The notes below the pieces were generated by a model that worked only from the letters and a program-made list of their open reading frames with translations, was not told the DNA's origin and ran no database searches. A DNA stretch of 64,000 nt from Clostridia bacterium (GTDB lineage Bacteria > Bacillota > Clostridia > Christensenellales > Borkfalkiaceae). The stretch spans positions 42,751 to 106,750 of the forward strand of contig JAFWXO010000003.1 of assembly GCA_017545865.1 (NCBI GenBank), given 5' to 3'. A program made the position numbers and the translations under genes. Positions 25,181 through 33,153 of the stretch are shown piece by piece; position 1 is the first letter of the stretch; every line of letters starts with the position of its first letter.

Positions 25181-27712
25181 TTAAAATCCTTGTTCAGTTC
25201 TTGCGATAATATCGTCTTGCAACGATTTGCTAAGCGAAGTAAAGAGTGCTGAATAACCTGCAACTCTAACTACTAAAGTTTTGTAGTTTTCAGGGTTTTG
25301 TTGCGCGTCAAGAAGAGTTTCTCTCGTTACAACGTTAAATTGAACGTGCATGCCTTTTTGGTCAAAGTAAGAGCGAATAAGCGCAACGAACTTTGCAAGA
25401 CCTTGCGCGCCTTGAAGCGCGGACGGGTGGAATTTTTGGTTGAGAAGCGTGCCGTTACTTGCAACGTCTTGTTCAAGTTTTGCAACCGAGTTAGCAGTAG
25501 CCGTCGGGCCTTTTTTATCTCTACCCGACGCTGGGCCGATACCGTCTGCAATCGGAGTGAACGCAAGCCTACCGTCAGGCGTTGCGCCCGTTTGAGTGCC
25601 GAGCGGAACGTTAGCGGAAACGGGATATAAGCCTGCTTGGAACACACCGCCACGTGGGTTGCGGTACTTTTCAACTTCCTTGGTATAGGTATTCGCAACG
25701 TCGCGCGCAAACATATCAATTTCAAAAATATCGTTGCCGTATTTGGGGCAATCTTCATCTATAAGGCGTTTAACTTCGCGATATTTGCGTTTTTCGCCGT
25801 CGGTAAGAGTTCCGGCGGTTGTAACGCTACGATAGATTGCGGAAACGATTTCTTCGTTTACGGGGATACCTTTCTTAGCAAGTTCATTAGCGATATCTTT
25901 GGTAAGGTTAATTGCGCCTGCGCCCGTGTAACCGTAACCAAAGTTGTTGTCCATCGCTTCTTTAAACTCGCGCATAGTGAGTTTTTTATCGTCAAACACG
26001 AGTTTTCTAATAGCAACTAAACCGTCGGTATTGTTTGCGATACCAAAGCCTTGCGGACCTGTAAAGTTATAAATTGCGCCACCTTCTTGCAAGGACTTAC
26101 CCCTACCGATACAGTCTGAAACCATTGAAGATTGGAAGGGAAGGGGGCATCTTTTTGCGTGAGCAACGTCGATAGCGTTGTTGGCGTTTACTAAGAGTTT
26201 GATAAAGTACGCTTGTTGTTCTTTATACGCATCGTAGAACTCTTCGAACGAAGTCATTTCATAAACGGACTTAGTTCTTGGACCTATTTGTTTACCCTTG
26301 TCAACGCCTTGAGTAAACACGAGTTCCATAGGTCTACACATATTGAAGAAAGCAGCGTCGTGCCAGCCGTCAGTCTTACCGCCCTTTTGCGGTTCAACGC
26401 AACCGATAATGCAGTAATCTCTTGCATCTTCAAGCGTAACGCCACGGCTCATAATAGACGGGATAATAACTTCGTCGTTATAATACGCCGGAAGCCCAGT
26501 ACCTAAGCGAGTTAAAGCGGCTGCTTTAATGAGTAAATCTTGTGGAGAACCGTTCCAAACTCTAATGGAGATAGACGGTTGTGGAAGGGGAACGTGCATT
26601 GACGCTTCTAAGCACATAAACGACAAATCGTTAGTAGCATCGATACCTCTAACGTCTTGACCGCCTACGATAAGGTTTTGGAACATACCGTAACCGGCAA
26701 AGCCGTCGGCGGAAACGGCGTCACGCACTTTATTGATATCGTTGAGTTTAACCCAAATGCAGTCAATAAGTTCTTGCGCCTTTTCAACGGTAATTTTGCC
26801 TTCATCTAAATCCTTTTTGTAGAAAGGATACATATATTGATCGAAACGACCTGGGCTTATTGAGTGACCGCTTGATTCAACTTGAAGTAAAAGTTGGATA
26901 AACCAGAAAGATTGACACGCTTCGTAGAAATTAGTTGCGCCAAATTCTGGAACGCGTTCGCAGTTTTTAGCAATTTCTAAAAGTTCTTGACGGCGAGTGT
27001 AATCTCTTTCTTTTTCCGCAAGTTCGTATGCAAGTTCACTATATCTCTTAGCGTATAAAATAACGGCTTCGGCGCTTTCGATAACTGCGTCAAGGAAGTT
27101 GATTCTCTGCATATATTCAGGGCAGTAAACTTCAACTTTATCCTTTGCCTTTTTCGCTTCTTCAATAATACCGCGGTAACCGATTTTTAAAATCTTTTCG
27201 TAATTAACGTTAACGTGGCCTATGCCGTTGTAGAAATAGTTACCCGGCGTGAACATACCGTGAGTAACGAAAGCTTCGTAAGCGCGCTCGTCCATATAAG
27301 ACTTAGCAAGATCGCTCGTCGTTTTGCCTTTCCAGTACTTATACGCTTCGCGAAGTTCTTTTTTGGTTTGCTCGCTAATATAGAAAGGGTCAGCCGCGCG
27401 AGTTTCAACCGTATCAAATTCCGCTTCAAGCCACTCAAACGAGTATTCGGGGAATACTTGGCAACCGCGAGGATGAACCGTTGCGCTACCAACGATAAGT
27501 TCCCTATCGCGAATAACAATGGGAATATTTTTTAAAATATGGCTAAAACAAGCGCTTCTACGCTTGATGATAGGCAAGTTTTCCGTTTGCTTATAACTTT
27601 CCGTTACGAGTAGACCGCGAGCGGACTCGATTTCGGGCATGTTCTCATAAAGGTCGTCTATCAATTTTTGAATTCTTGAACTTTTTTCAATAACGAATTT
27701 AACGTTTTCCAT
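25181..27712 (-). CDS. B12-independent propanediol dehydratase-type glycyl radical enzyme
   Basis: The core catalyst of the microcompartment, about 843 aa. The likely ATG start is at 27712 (a GTG lies two codons earlier); neither has a clear ribosome site. The thiyl cysteine lies in IIGCVEPQ (Cys438, with catalytic Glu440), and the radical glycine in VVRVAGYSALF (Gly819). GCVEP marks the dehydratase/eliminase branch, not pyruvate formate-lyase. An aldolase, PduP-like aldehyde dehydrogenase and PduL in the same operon point to (S)-1,2-propanediol from fucose or rhamnose as substrate, giving propionaldehyde. Glycerol and choline enzymes are close relatives and cannot be fully excluded from sequence by eye. 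No N-terminal encapsulation extension is seen. Confidence 0.92.
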   Translation of the reverse strand: MENVKFVIEKSSRIQKLIDDLYENMPEIESARGLLVTESYKQTENLPIIKRRSACFSHILKNIPIVIRDRELIVGSATVHPRGCQVFPEYSFEWLEAEFDTVETRAADPFYISEQTKKELREAYKYWKGKTTSDLAKSYMDERAYEAFVTHGMFTPGNYFYNGIGHVNVNYEKILKIGYRGIIEEAKKAKDKVEVYCPEYMQRINFLDAVIESAEAVILYAKRYSELAYELAEKERDYTRRQELLEIAKNCERVPEFGATNFYEACQSFWFIQLLLQVESSGHSISPGRFDQYMYPFYKKDLDEGKITVEKAQELIDCIWVKLNDINKVRDAVSADGFAGYGMFQNLIVGGQDVRGIDATNDLSFMCLEASMHVPLPQPSISIRVWNGSPQDLLIKAAALTRLGTGLPAYYNDEVIIPSIMSRGVTLEDARDYCIIGCVEPQKGGKTDGWHDAAFFNMCRPMELVFTQGVDKGKQIGPRTKSVYEMTSFEEFYDAYKEQQAYFIKLLVNANNAIDVAHAKRCPLPFQSSMVSDCIGRGKSLQEGGAIYNFTGPQGFGIANNTDGLVAIRKLVFDDKKLTMREFKEAMDNNFGYGYTGAGAINLTKDIANELAKKGIPVNEEIVSAIYRSVTTAGTLTDGEKRKYREVKRLIDEDCPKYGNDIFEIDMFARDVANTYTKEVEKYRNPRGGVFQAGLYPVSANVPLGTQTGATPDGRLAFTPIADGIGPASGRDKKGPTATANSVAKLEQDVASNGTLLNQKFHPSALQGAQGLAKFVALIRSYFDQKGMHVQFNVVTRETLLDAQQNPENYKTLVVRVAGYSALFTSLSKSLQDDIIARTEQGF

Positions 27713-27731
27713 AATCACAAATTATTAAAAA

Positions 27732-28277
27732 TTATAATTGTTCCCAAATACCTTGGTGGGGGGATGCGATAACCGAAGTTGCAGAAAGTTGACCTAAGCC
27801 TTTAGCGTAATCAGCGCCAGCTTCAATAGCGGCTGTAACGTCGCCAACTTCACCGGTGAGCATTACTACGCCTTTACCGCCTAAGCCCCTTGCAACTCTA
27901 AGATCGAAGATTTCAACTTTAGCAGTCTTAACTGCAATATCAGCAGCTTTTATAATAGTTGCCGCGGAATACGTTTCTAAAACGCCAAGAGAACCGCTCT
28001 TAGTTCCAACGCCCGTTCCAAAGAGCGCGGAGATAACTTGGGGGTCGATTCTACCCATAATAGCGGAGTCGATAACGTATCCGTCAAATTTTTGATTAAC
28101 GTGATTAACTGCTGCAGTTACGTTTGATATTGAGCCCGTTAAAATAATCTCGTATTTACCTGGGCAAGAGGGGTGGGAAGACACCATTTCAATGCCTGCG
28201 CTTTTTAAAGCGTCGTCTGCAGCCTCAATGCCCTTGGGCACGTTTTTAAGTTCAATCACGCCGATTGAGTTGTACAT
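27732..28277 (-). CDS. BMC-T tandem-domain shell protein, PduT type
   Basis: A 181-aa protein with two BMC domains (about 4-90 and 96-178) that forms trimers. The residue pattern HPSCPGKYEIILTG places a cysteine at position 38. This is the same position as the pore cysteine of PduT, which binds a [4Fe-4S] cluster on the three-fold axis. It is adjacent to the PduS-like iron-sulfur protein gene, so electrons could pass from the inside to the outside of the shell. The second half (GSLGVLETYSAATIIKAADIAVKTAKVEIFD) is a standard BMC fold. Confidence 0.92.
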   Translation of the reverse strand: MYNSIGVIELKNVPKGIEAADDALKSAGIEMVSSHPSCPGKYEIILTGSISNVTAAVNHVNQKFDGYVIDSAIMGRIDPQVISALFGTGVGTKSGSLGVLETYSAATIIKAADIAVKTAKVEIFDLRVARGLGGKGVVMLTGEVGDVTAAIEAGADYAKGLGQLSATSVIASPHQGIWEQL

Positions 28278-28290
28278 TGCTAATTACCTA

Positions 28291-29607
28291 CTACTTATTT
28301 TCTATCACTATTTTTTGGTTTTCATAAACCGTAACTTCGCCGTCGATTGACGCGTGTTGCGGTAAGGATAAACCTTCGTTTGCATTTGCTATAATTTGCC
28401 CTTTAACCACCCTATCACCCGTTTTTACACACGGAACGGAAGGAGCGCCTATATGCTGGCGAAGGTTGATTTCAACCTTGTTAAAATCGAGTTTTTCGCC
28501 GATAAAGGTTGCTAAGCGGTCAAACTTTTTAACGCCTAAAACCGATTGCCAACGGTCTGATGGGATCATGCGGTATTCCCTTTCTTTGTGGGGAGTAACT
28601 TCTTCTTTGCCAACGAATCTAAGTTTGTTTTGAGCGAGCAAAACTTTATATTCATTGATAACCGCTTTTGGCGAAATGCCTTGGCAACAAGCGAGTGTTT
28701 CGCATACTCCGCAACCGCAACAAAGGGTTGCTGAAATAACCATTTCAGGCGAGAGTTTAACCGCGCCTTTTGCAGTTCTAACTATCTTGTGTGGTTCTAA
28801 GGGATAACCTAAAAGCCCTCTTGGGCAAAGGTCAGTGCATCTCGTACATTGACAGCACGCCGTTTCCGCTCTTGCAACCGATTTTTTGCCGTCTATAAAC
28901 TTGCTTTCAATCGCGGGGATATTCTTCGGAAGAATTAAAAGCCCCTTGGTAGTTTTAGTGATAACCGCTTGTTCGAGGCTGATCACTTTGCCCATCGACG
29001 GACCGCCGTCTAATAAAACGTGGTTATCGTCAACGGTGATACCCAAACTTTTAAAAAGGTCTTCAACCTTAGTTCCGAGCGGAACTTTGGTAACGATAGG
29101 CTCTTTTATATCTCCGCCAACGGTAAGCCACTTTTCAGTGAGCGGTTTTCCTAAAATCAAAGCGTTTGCAACGTTTAAACAAGTTTCAACGTTATAAACG
29201 ATAACGCCTGCGGAAATGGGGAGATTGCCGGGTTTTACCACCTTGCCCGTCGCTTGATAGATAAGGCTAATTTCATCGCCCATAGGATAAACGTCGGGCA
29301 GGACTTTAAGCGAAATTTTATCGGCAAGAATAGCGCCGTCTTGAATATTTAATTTTTTTGCGGTGTGATCTTTCACGCACAAAAGCGCTTTTCCTACCGA
29401 AAGGTAGTCTAAAACTGCTTTGATGCCCGAAAGCACTCCGTCTAACTCTTTTTTTAAGAGAATATAATCAGTGTAGAGAAGGGGCTCGCACTCTGCGCCG
29501 TTGATAACGAGAACTTCAGCGCCTTCAGCAAGTTTTGCGTAAGACGGAAAGCCTGCGCCACCCGCGCCGACGATGCCCGCGTCCCTCATCTTTGTTTTCA
29601 AGTCCAT
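28291..29607 (-). CDS. PduS/RnfC-like iron-sulfur flavoprotein
   Basis: A 438-aa electron-transfer protein with the RnfC/Nqo1-type N-terminal domain. This includes the glycine-rich GIVGAGGAGFPSYAKL (residues 11-26), NGAECEPLL (36-44) and GDEISLIYQATGK (110-122). Two ferredoxin-like cluster motifs follow at Cys251-261 and Cys296-308, and an SLBB/RnfC C-terminal part is present. In the Pdu system the homolog reduces cobalamin. Here no B12 enzyme exists, so it more likely moves electrons between the cofactor pool and ferredoxin or recycles NAD+ in the lumen, through the PduT-type shell protein encoded next to it. Confidence 0.9.
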   Translation of the reverse strand: MDLKTKMRDAGIVGAGGAGFPSYAKLAEGAEVLVINGAECEPLLYTDYILLKKELDGVLSGIKAVLDYLSVGKALLCVKDHTAKKLNIQDGAILADKISLKVLPDVYPMGDEISLIYQATGKVVKPGNLPISAGVIVYNVETCLNVANALILGKPLTEKWLTVGGDIKEPIVTKVPLGTKVEDLFKSLGITVDDNHVLLDGGPSMGKVISLEQAVITKTTKGLLILPKNIPAIESKFIDGKKSVARAETACCQCTRCTDLCPRGLLGYPLEPHKIVRTAKGAVKLSPEMVISATLCCGCGVCETLACCQGISPKAVINEYKVLLAQNKLRFVGKEEVTPHKEREYRMIPSDRWQSVLGVKKFDRLATFIGEKLDFNKVEINLRQHIGAPSVPCVKTGDRVVKGQIIANANEGLSLPQHASIDGEVTVYENQKIVIENK

Positions 29608-29624
29608 AATAATTTATAAATTAG

Positions 29625-29873
29625 TTAGTCAACTATACCAACGATAACCGCATCGCAAGGCGCGTTGCTGTTTGCAAGAGCAAGCCTTGCCGAACTACCC
29701 GTAGTAACGAGCACCGTTTCGCCTATGCCTGCGCCAACGGAATCGATGGCTATTAAATACTTATCGGTGATAGCGCCGTTTTCAATAATTTGAACTTCCA
29801 TAAACTTAGCGCCGACAAGTTCTTCTTTTTTTCTCGTGGAAACAACGTTTCCTCTAATAATACCTTTTAACAC
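29625..29873 (-). CDS. BMC-P pentamer vertex protein (EutN/CcmL family)
   Basis: An 82-aa protein of the EutN/CcmL family that closes the vertices of the shell as pentamers. It begins MLKGIIRGNVVSTRKKEELVG, contains LIAIDSVGAGIGETVLVTTGSSAR and ends with VIVGIVD, all typical. It is the only pentamer gene of the locus. It is closely packed between pduL (3 bp) and the PduS-like gene (17 bp). Confidence 0.93.
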   Translation of the reverse strand: MLKGIIRGNVVSTRKKEELVGAKFMEVQIIENGAITDKYLIAIDSVGAGIGETVLVTTGSSARLALANSNAPCDAVIVGIVD

Positions 29874-29876
29874 TTT

Positions 29877-30533
29877 TTACTCCTTGACGATTCTCACTTT
29901 TGCGCCGTTACCGATGCAAGTAGCGTTAGAGTCGTCTGTATCAATGTGCATTTCTAATCTGAAATCTTTGCTAACGCGGATTTGCACGTCATACCAACGT
30001 GTGTTCTTTTGCCCTACCACGTCAACCGTAACTTTATCCCCGTCTTTAACGCCGAAGAACTCCGCGTCAAACGGTGACATGTGAATATGCCTGTTGGCAA
30101 TAATGCAACCTTCTTTAAGATGAACCGCGCCTTTAGGTCCAACGATCGTAACGGGCGCAGAACCCTTTACGTTTCCCGATTCTCTAACGGGCGGGCGATT
30201 TTTAAGCACGAACGAGTCGGTTGCGGAAATTTCAACTTGCGAGTGGCTTCTAAGCGGTCCTAAAACTCTAACCTTTTCAATGGGGCGGAGCGAAGGGCCA
30301 ACGATAGTGAGCGTTTCTTTGCAAGCGTATTGTCCCGGTTGGGACAAGTCCTTAAACGGAGTGAGTTGATAATCTTTTCCGAACAACGCTTCAAGGTCTT
30401 GCTTATTAAGATGTATGTGTCTGTTAGATACGCCAACGGGTATTTCGCCGAGTTTGATGTTATCTTTATCGCGAACGATGGCGTCGAGAACTTTTTTAAC
30501 GAGTTCTTCAATTTGAGATTGAGTAACTATCAT
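29877..30533 (-). CDS. pduL: Phosphate propanoyltransferase PduL with N-terminal encapsulation peptide
   Basis: PduL converts propionyl-CoA and phosphate to propionyl phosphate inside the shell and regenerates CoA. The 218-aa protein carries zinc-ligand motifs SNRHIHL (about 36-42) and ANRHIHMSP, plus VRVLGPLRSHSQVEIS. Residues 1-20 (MIVTQSQIEELVKKVLDAIV) form an amphipathic helix with a linker before the enzyme, as known for encapsulated PduL. The same motif type is found on three other enzymes of the operon. A long hairpin (30583-30612) lies between this gene and the shell gene upstream of it in the transcript. Confidence 0.95.
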   Translation of the reverse strand: MIVTQSQIEELVKKVLDAIVRDKDNIKLGEIPVGVSNRHIHLNKQDLEALFGKDYQLTPFKDLSQPGQYACKETLTIVGPSLRPIEKVRVLGPLRSHSQVEISATDSFVLKNRPPVRESGNVKGSAPVTIVGPKGAVHLKEGCIIANRHIHMSPFDAEFFGVKDGDKVTVDVVGQKNTRWYDVQIRVSKDFRLEMHIDTDDSNATCIGNGAKVRIVKE

Positions 30534-30582
30534 AATTTTCTCCGTAAATTTGAGTGAGTGGGTTTACTTGTTAGAAAAACTC

Positions 30583-30612
30583 CCGAAGTATCCGACGCAT
30601 CGGATACTTCGG
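30583..30612 (-). other. 12-bp perfect hairpin inside the microcompartment operon (attenuator or processing site)
   Basis: CCGAAGTATCCG and CGGATACTTCGG flank a 6-nt loop. On the minus strand the stem is followed by GAGTTTTTC, a weak U-tract. Partial termination here would give more shell protein than downstream enzyme messages. Confidence 0.65.
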
Positions 30613-30634
30613 TAAATTCCTATGCTTTTAAAAA

Positions 30635-30910
30635 TTACTTAATAGCGGGAAGAAGTTTTTCTACGTCTGCGTGCGGTCTCGGGATAACGTGAGTAGCGAT
30701 AACTTCGCCGAGAGAAGTAGCAGCAGCCGAGCCTGCTTCAACAGCAGCCTTAACAGCGCCAACGTCACCGCGAACCATAACGCTTACAAGTCCGCTACCG
30801 ATTTTTTCGCTACCGATTAAAACAACGTTTGCTGCTTTAACCATAGCATCTGCTGCTTCAATAGCTGCAACAAGACCTCTGGTTTCAACCATACCTAATG
30901 CTTCCATCAT
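30635..30910 (-). CDS. BMC-H hexameric shell protein, copy A
   Basis: A 91-aa canonical BMC-H protein (PduA/PduJ/EutM type): [26 protein letters not shown], the pore segment KIGSGLVSV, and the C-terminal [15 protein letters not shown]. It is identical in protein sequence to copy B (31289-31564) except for the second residue. The DNA differs at only about a dozen mostly silent positions. It is preceded by an 89-bp gap with a hairpin. As the last shell gene before the attenuator it should be among the most abundant products of the operon. Confidence 0.95.
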   Translation of the reverse strand: MMEALGMVETRGLVAAIEAADAMVKAANVVLIGSEKIGSGLVSVMVRGDVGAVKAAVEAGSAAATSLGEVIATHVIPRPHADVEKLLPAIK

Positions 30911-30973
30911 AGTTGTAGTTCTCCTTATAAAAAATATTTGTTTTTAGGGTTTTACCCGAATAACTGTGTTAAG

Positions 30974-30997
30974 AACAAGTTAATAAATTAACTTGTT
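30974..30997 (-). other. 10-bp hairpin between two BMC-H genes
   Basis: AACAAGTTAA (30974-30983) pairs with TTAACTTGTT (30988-30997) across a 4-nt loop. There is no T-run, so mRNA processing or stabilisation is more likely than termination. Confidence 0.55.
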
Positions 30998-30999
30998 GA

Positions 31000-31272
31000 T
31001 TAGCCCGTCGTTAAAAATCTCATAACGTCGGGGTGTGGGCGCGCGATTACTTCGCGAACCTTAACGTTGCCAACTTCCGCCGCTGCCGCCGCGCCTGCTT
31101 CGAGCGCTGCGGTTACGGCTGAAACTTCACCTTCGACAACTACGGTTACAAGTCTACCGCCGAGCCTTTTTTCAACGTGAATAAGTTGTACGTTGGCGGC
31201 TTTAACCATGGCGTCAAGACCCGTAATGGCGGCAACCATAGCTTGAACCTCAAGTAACGCAATTGCTTTCAT
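31000..31272 (-). CDS. BMC-H hexameric shell protein, divergent copy
   Basis: A 90-aa BMC-H protein, clearly homologous to its neighbours but diverged: [28 protein letters not shown], then a different pore region (EKRLGGRLVTVVVEG) and an Ala-rich helix. A different pore loop suggests selectivity for another metabolite. It lies between the two nearly identical BMC-H copies, 16 bp after copy B in the transcript. Confidence 0.93.
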   Translation of the reverse strand: MKAIALLEVQAMVAAITGLDAMVKAANVQLIHVEKRLGGRLVTVVVEGEVSAVTAALEAGAAAAAEVGNVKVREVIARPHPDVMRFLTTG

Positions 31273-31288
31273 TTTAACTCCTCAATCC

Positions 31289-31564
31289 TTACTTAATAGC
31301 GGGAAGAAGTTTTTCTACGTCTGCGTGCGGTCTCGGGATAACGTGAGTAGCAATAACTTCGCCGAGAGAAGTAGCGGCAGCAGAGCCTGCTTCAACAGCA
31401 GCCTTAACAGCGCCAACGTCACCGCGAACCATAACGCTTACAAGACCGCTACCGATCTTTTCGCTACCGATTAAAACAACGTTTGCTGCTTTAACCATTG
31501 CGTCTGCCGCTTCAATAGCTGCAACTAAACCTCTGGTTTCTACCATTCCTAATGCTTCCTTCAT
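31289..31564 (-). CDS. BMC-H hexameric shell protein, copy B
   Basis: A 91-aa BMC-H protein with the same sequence as copy A (30635-30910) except Lys for Met at position 2. The near-identity at DNA level, including silent sites, points to a recent duplication or continuing gene conversion. Two genes for one protein are a simple way to raise the dose of the main shell tile. AGGAG stands in front of the ATG. Confidence 0.95.
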   Translation of the reverse strand: MKEALGMVETRGLVAAIEAADAMVKAANVVLIGSEKIGSGLVSVMVRGDVGAVKAAVEAGSAAATSLGEVIATHVIPRPHADVEKLLPAIK

Positions 31565-31588
31565 AATATTTCTCCTTTATAAAATATT

Positions 31589-31906
31589 TTATCTTAATTT
31601 ATCTTTGCCAAGAGCGTTGAGCCGTGCAAACCACTCAATCTCTGGACTTTGCCTTGCTATAACCTTGTGCGTAACGTAAAGTCCGCGCACTTCGGCTTCT
31701 TGTTTACCCGCTTCGATTGCCGATTCAACTGCGCCAACGTCCCCTTCAATCTTGATAGCCATAACCAAGGGAACTTTAGCATCGTCGCCAGCGGCGGGTT
31801 TGTTCTTATCGATAGCAACCACTTTAACGTCAGCGGATTTTGCCATCTTATCGGCCACAACGATTGCCGTTGCGAAACCGAAAACTTCTATCATACCTAA
31901 CGCCAT
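31589..31906 (-). CDS. BMC-H shell protein with extended pore loop
   Basis: A 105-aa BMC-H domain protein (ALGMIEVFGFATAIVVADKMAKSADVKVV). Compared with the other copies it has a longer insert in the middle (DKNKPAAGDDAKVPLVMAIKIEG), a region next to the pore, and a C-terminal extension (EWFARLNALGKDKLR). It may be a minor shell component with a larger or gated pore. It sits 12 bp after the alcohol dehydrogenase gene in the transcript. Confidence 0.92.
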   Translation of the reverse strand: MALGMIEVFGFATAIVVADKMAKSADVKVVAIDKNKPAAGDDAKVPLVMAIKIEGDVGAVESAIEAGKQEAEVRGLYVTHKVIARQSPEIEWFARLNALGKDKLR

Positions 31907-31918
31907 ACTAATCTCCTA

Positions 31919-33127
31919 TTAGTTGGGAACGTAGCAAATCTTAATGCCTTTTTGAGCAACGTTAACTTCCATAGCCTCGTTGAGTTTATCAAGCGGGAAG
32001 GTGTGAGTGATAAGTTCCTTAATGGGAATATTCATTTCACGCGCTTGACGAAGGAACGCCATAGTAGTCGGATAATCGTCTGCGCTGTAATCCCAAGAAC
32101 CAACTAAGGTGATTTCCTTATTGCACATTGCAAAGTGGGGGTTAACGTTGTATTCGCCGTTGTTAACGAAGAAGCCCATTTCGCAAAGACCGCCACCGCG
32201 ACGGATATATTCAAAAATGTCTTTCGCTGCCATAGGAGCGCCCGTGCATTGGAAAGCAAAGTCTGCGCCAACGCCGTTTGCAACGCTTTTTACGAGTTTA
32301 ACTCTTTCTTCTAAGGTTGAAACTTCTTTAAAGTTGATAACCGTCTTAGCGCCCATCTTTTTAGCCATTTCAAGTCTCATAGGAGTGCCGTCGATAGCGA
32401 TAATGTGATTAACGCCCGCTGCTCTTAACACTGCCGTCATAACAAGACCAACAGGGCCTAAGCCTTGAATTAACACTTTAGAGTTAAAGTTGATAAGACC
32501 CGTTGAGTTTGCTCTCTTTAACGCGTGAACGCAAACGCACGCAAGTTCTAAGAGCATTCTTTCTTGAAGGTCAAGATCGTTAACTACGAAGTAAGTTGAA
32601 CCTTTGCCTCTGATTAAAAGGTGGGTTGCAAACCAACCTGTTAAGGGGTTGGCGTCATTGTGGGGGATAAGACCGAATACGCCTTGCTTGTCGCAAAGGT
32701 TGGTGTTTGCAGGTTGGTTACGGCAAATATAGCAGTCACCGCAACTGATAACGCTCGTTACGATTTTATCGCCAACTTTAATGGGGTTACCAGCGGTATC
32801 CTTTTTAATGTTTTTACCAAGAGCGATGATTTCGCCAGTACCTTCGTGACCGAGAGTTACGGGGATAATGCCGAACGGGTCGCCTTTCCACTCGTGAACG
32901 TCAGTTCCGCAAATACCGCAACCTTCAATCTTAACTAAAATGTCGTCGTCTTGAAGGGCGGGAACGGGGAATTCTTTAACTTCGATATTCTTTTGAGCGG
33001 TAAGCATAGCAACTTTTGCAGTTTTGGGAATTTCACCGCAACTTGAACCGCAACAAGAACTACCGCAATTTATTTCGCCAAGTATTTTGCGAACGATGCT
33101 TTCTACTTGAGAAGAAGTAATATCCAT
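31919..33127 (-). CDS. Zinc alcohol dehydrogenase (MDR) with encapsulation peptide and Cys-rich linker
   Basis: A 402-aa medium-chain dehydrogenase that reduces propionaldehyde to propanol and recycles NAD+ inside the shell. Residues 1-18 (MDITSSQVESIVRKILGE) are an amphipathic encapsulation helix. A striking linker with four cysteines (CGSSCCGSSCG, residues 21-31) joins it to the enzyme. Catalytic zinc ligands are in GCGICGTDVHEWKG and GHEGTGE, and the structural zinc site is CGDCYICRNQPANTNLC. The nucleotide motif is GLGPVGLV. The MDR type instead of iron-type ADH is found in GRM5-like fucose/rhamnose loci. Confidence 0.92.
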   Translation of the reverse strand: MDITSSQVESIVRKILGEINCGSSCCGSSCGEIPKTAKVAMLTAQKNIEVKEFPVPALQDDDILVKIEGCGICGTDVHEWKGDPFGIIPVTLGHEGTGEIIALGKNIKKDTAGNPIKVGDKIVTSVISCGDCYICRNQPANTNLCDKQGVFGLIPHNDANPLTGWFATHLLIRGKGSTYFVVNDLDLQERMLLELACVCVHALKRANSTGLINFNSKVLIQGLGPVGLVMTAVLRAAGVNHIIAIDGTPMRLEMAKKMGAKTVINFKEVSTLEERVKLVKSVANGVGADFAFQCTGAPMAAKDIFEYIRRGGGLCEMGFFVNNGEYNVNPHFAMCNKEITLVGSWDYSADDYPTTMAFLRQAREMNIPIKELITHTFPLDKLNEAMEVNVAQKGIKICYVPN

Positions 33128-33153
33128 TGTGTTTCTCCTTTTCCTTATATATA

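Noticed and set aside
25181-27712. Pyruvate formate-lyase as identity of the glycyl radical enzyme
   Set aside because: The active site reads GCVEP with one cysteine, not the Cys-Cys pair of formate-lyases, and the operon is of the propanediol type.
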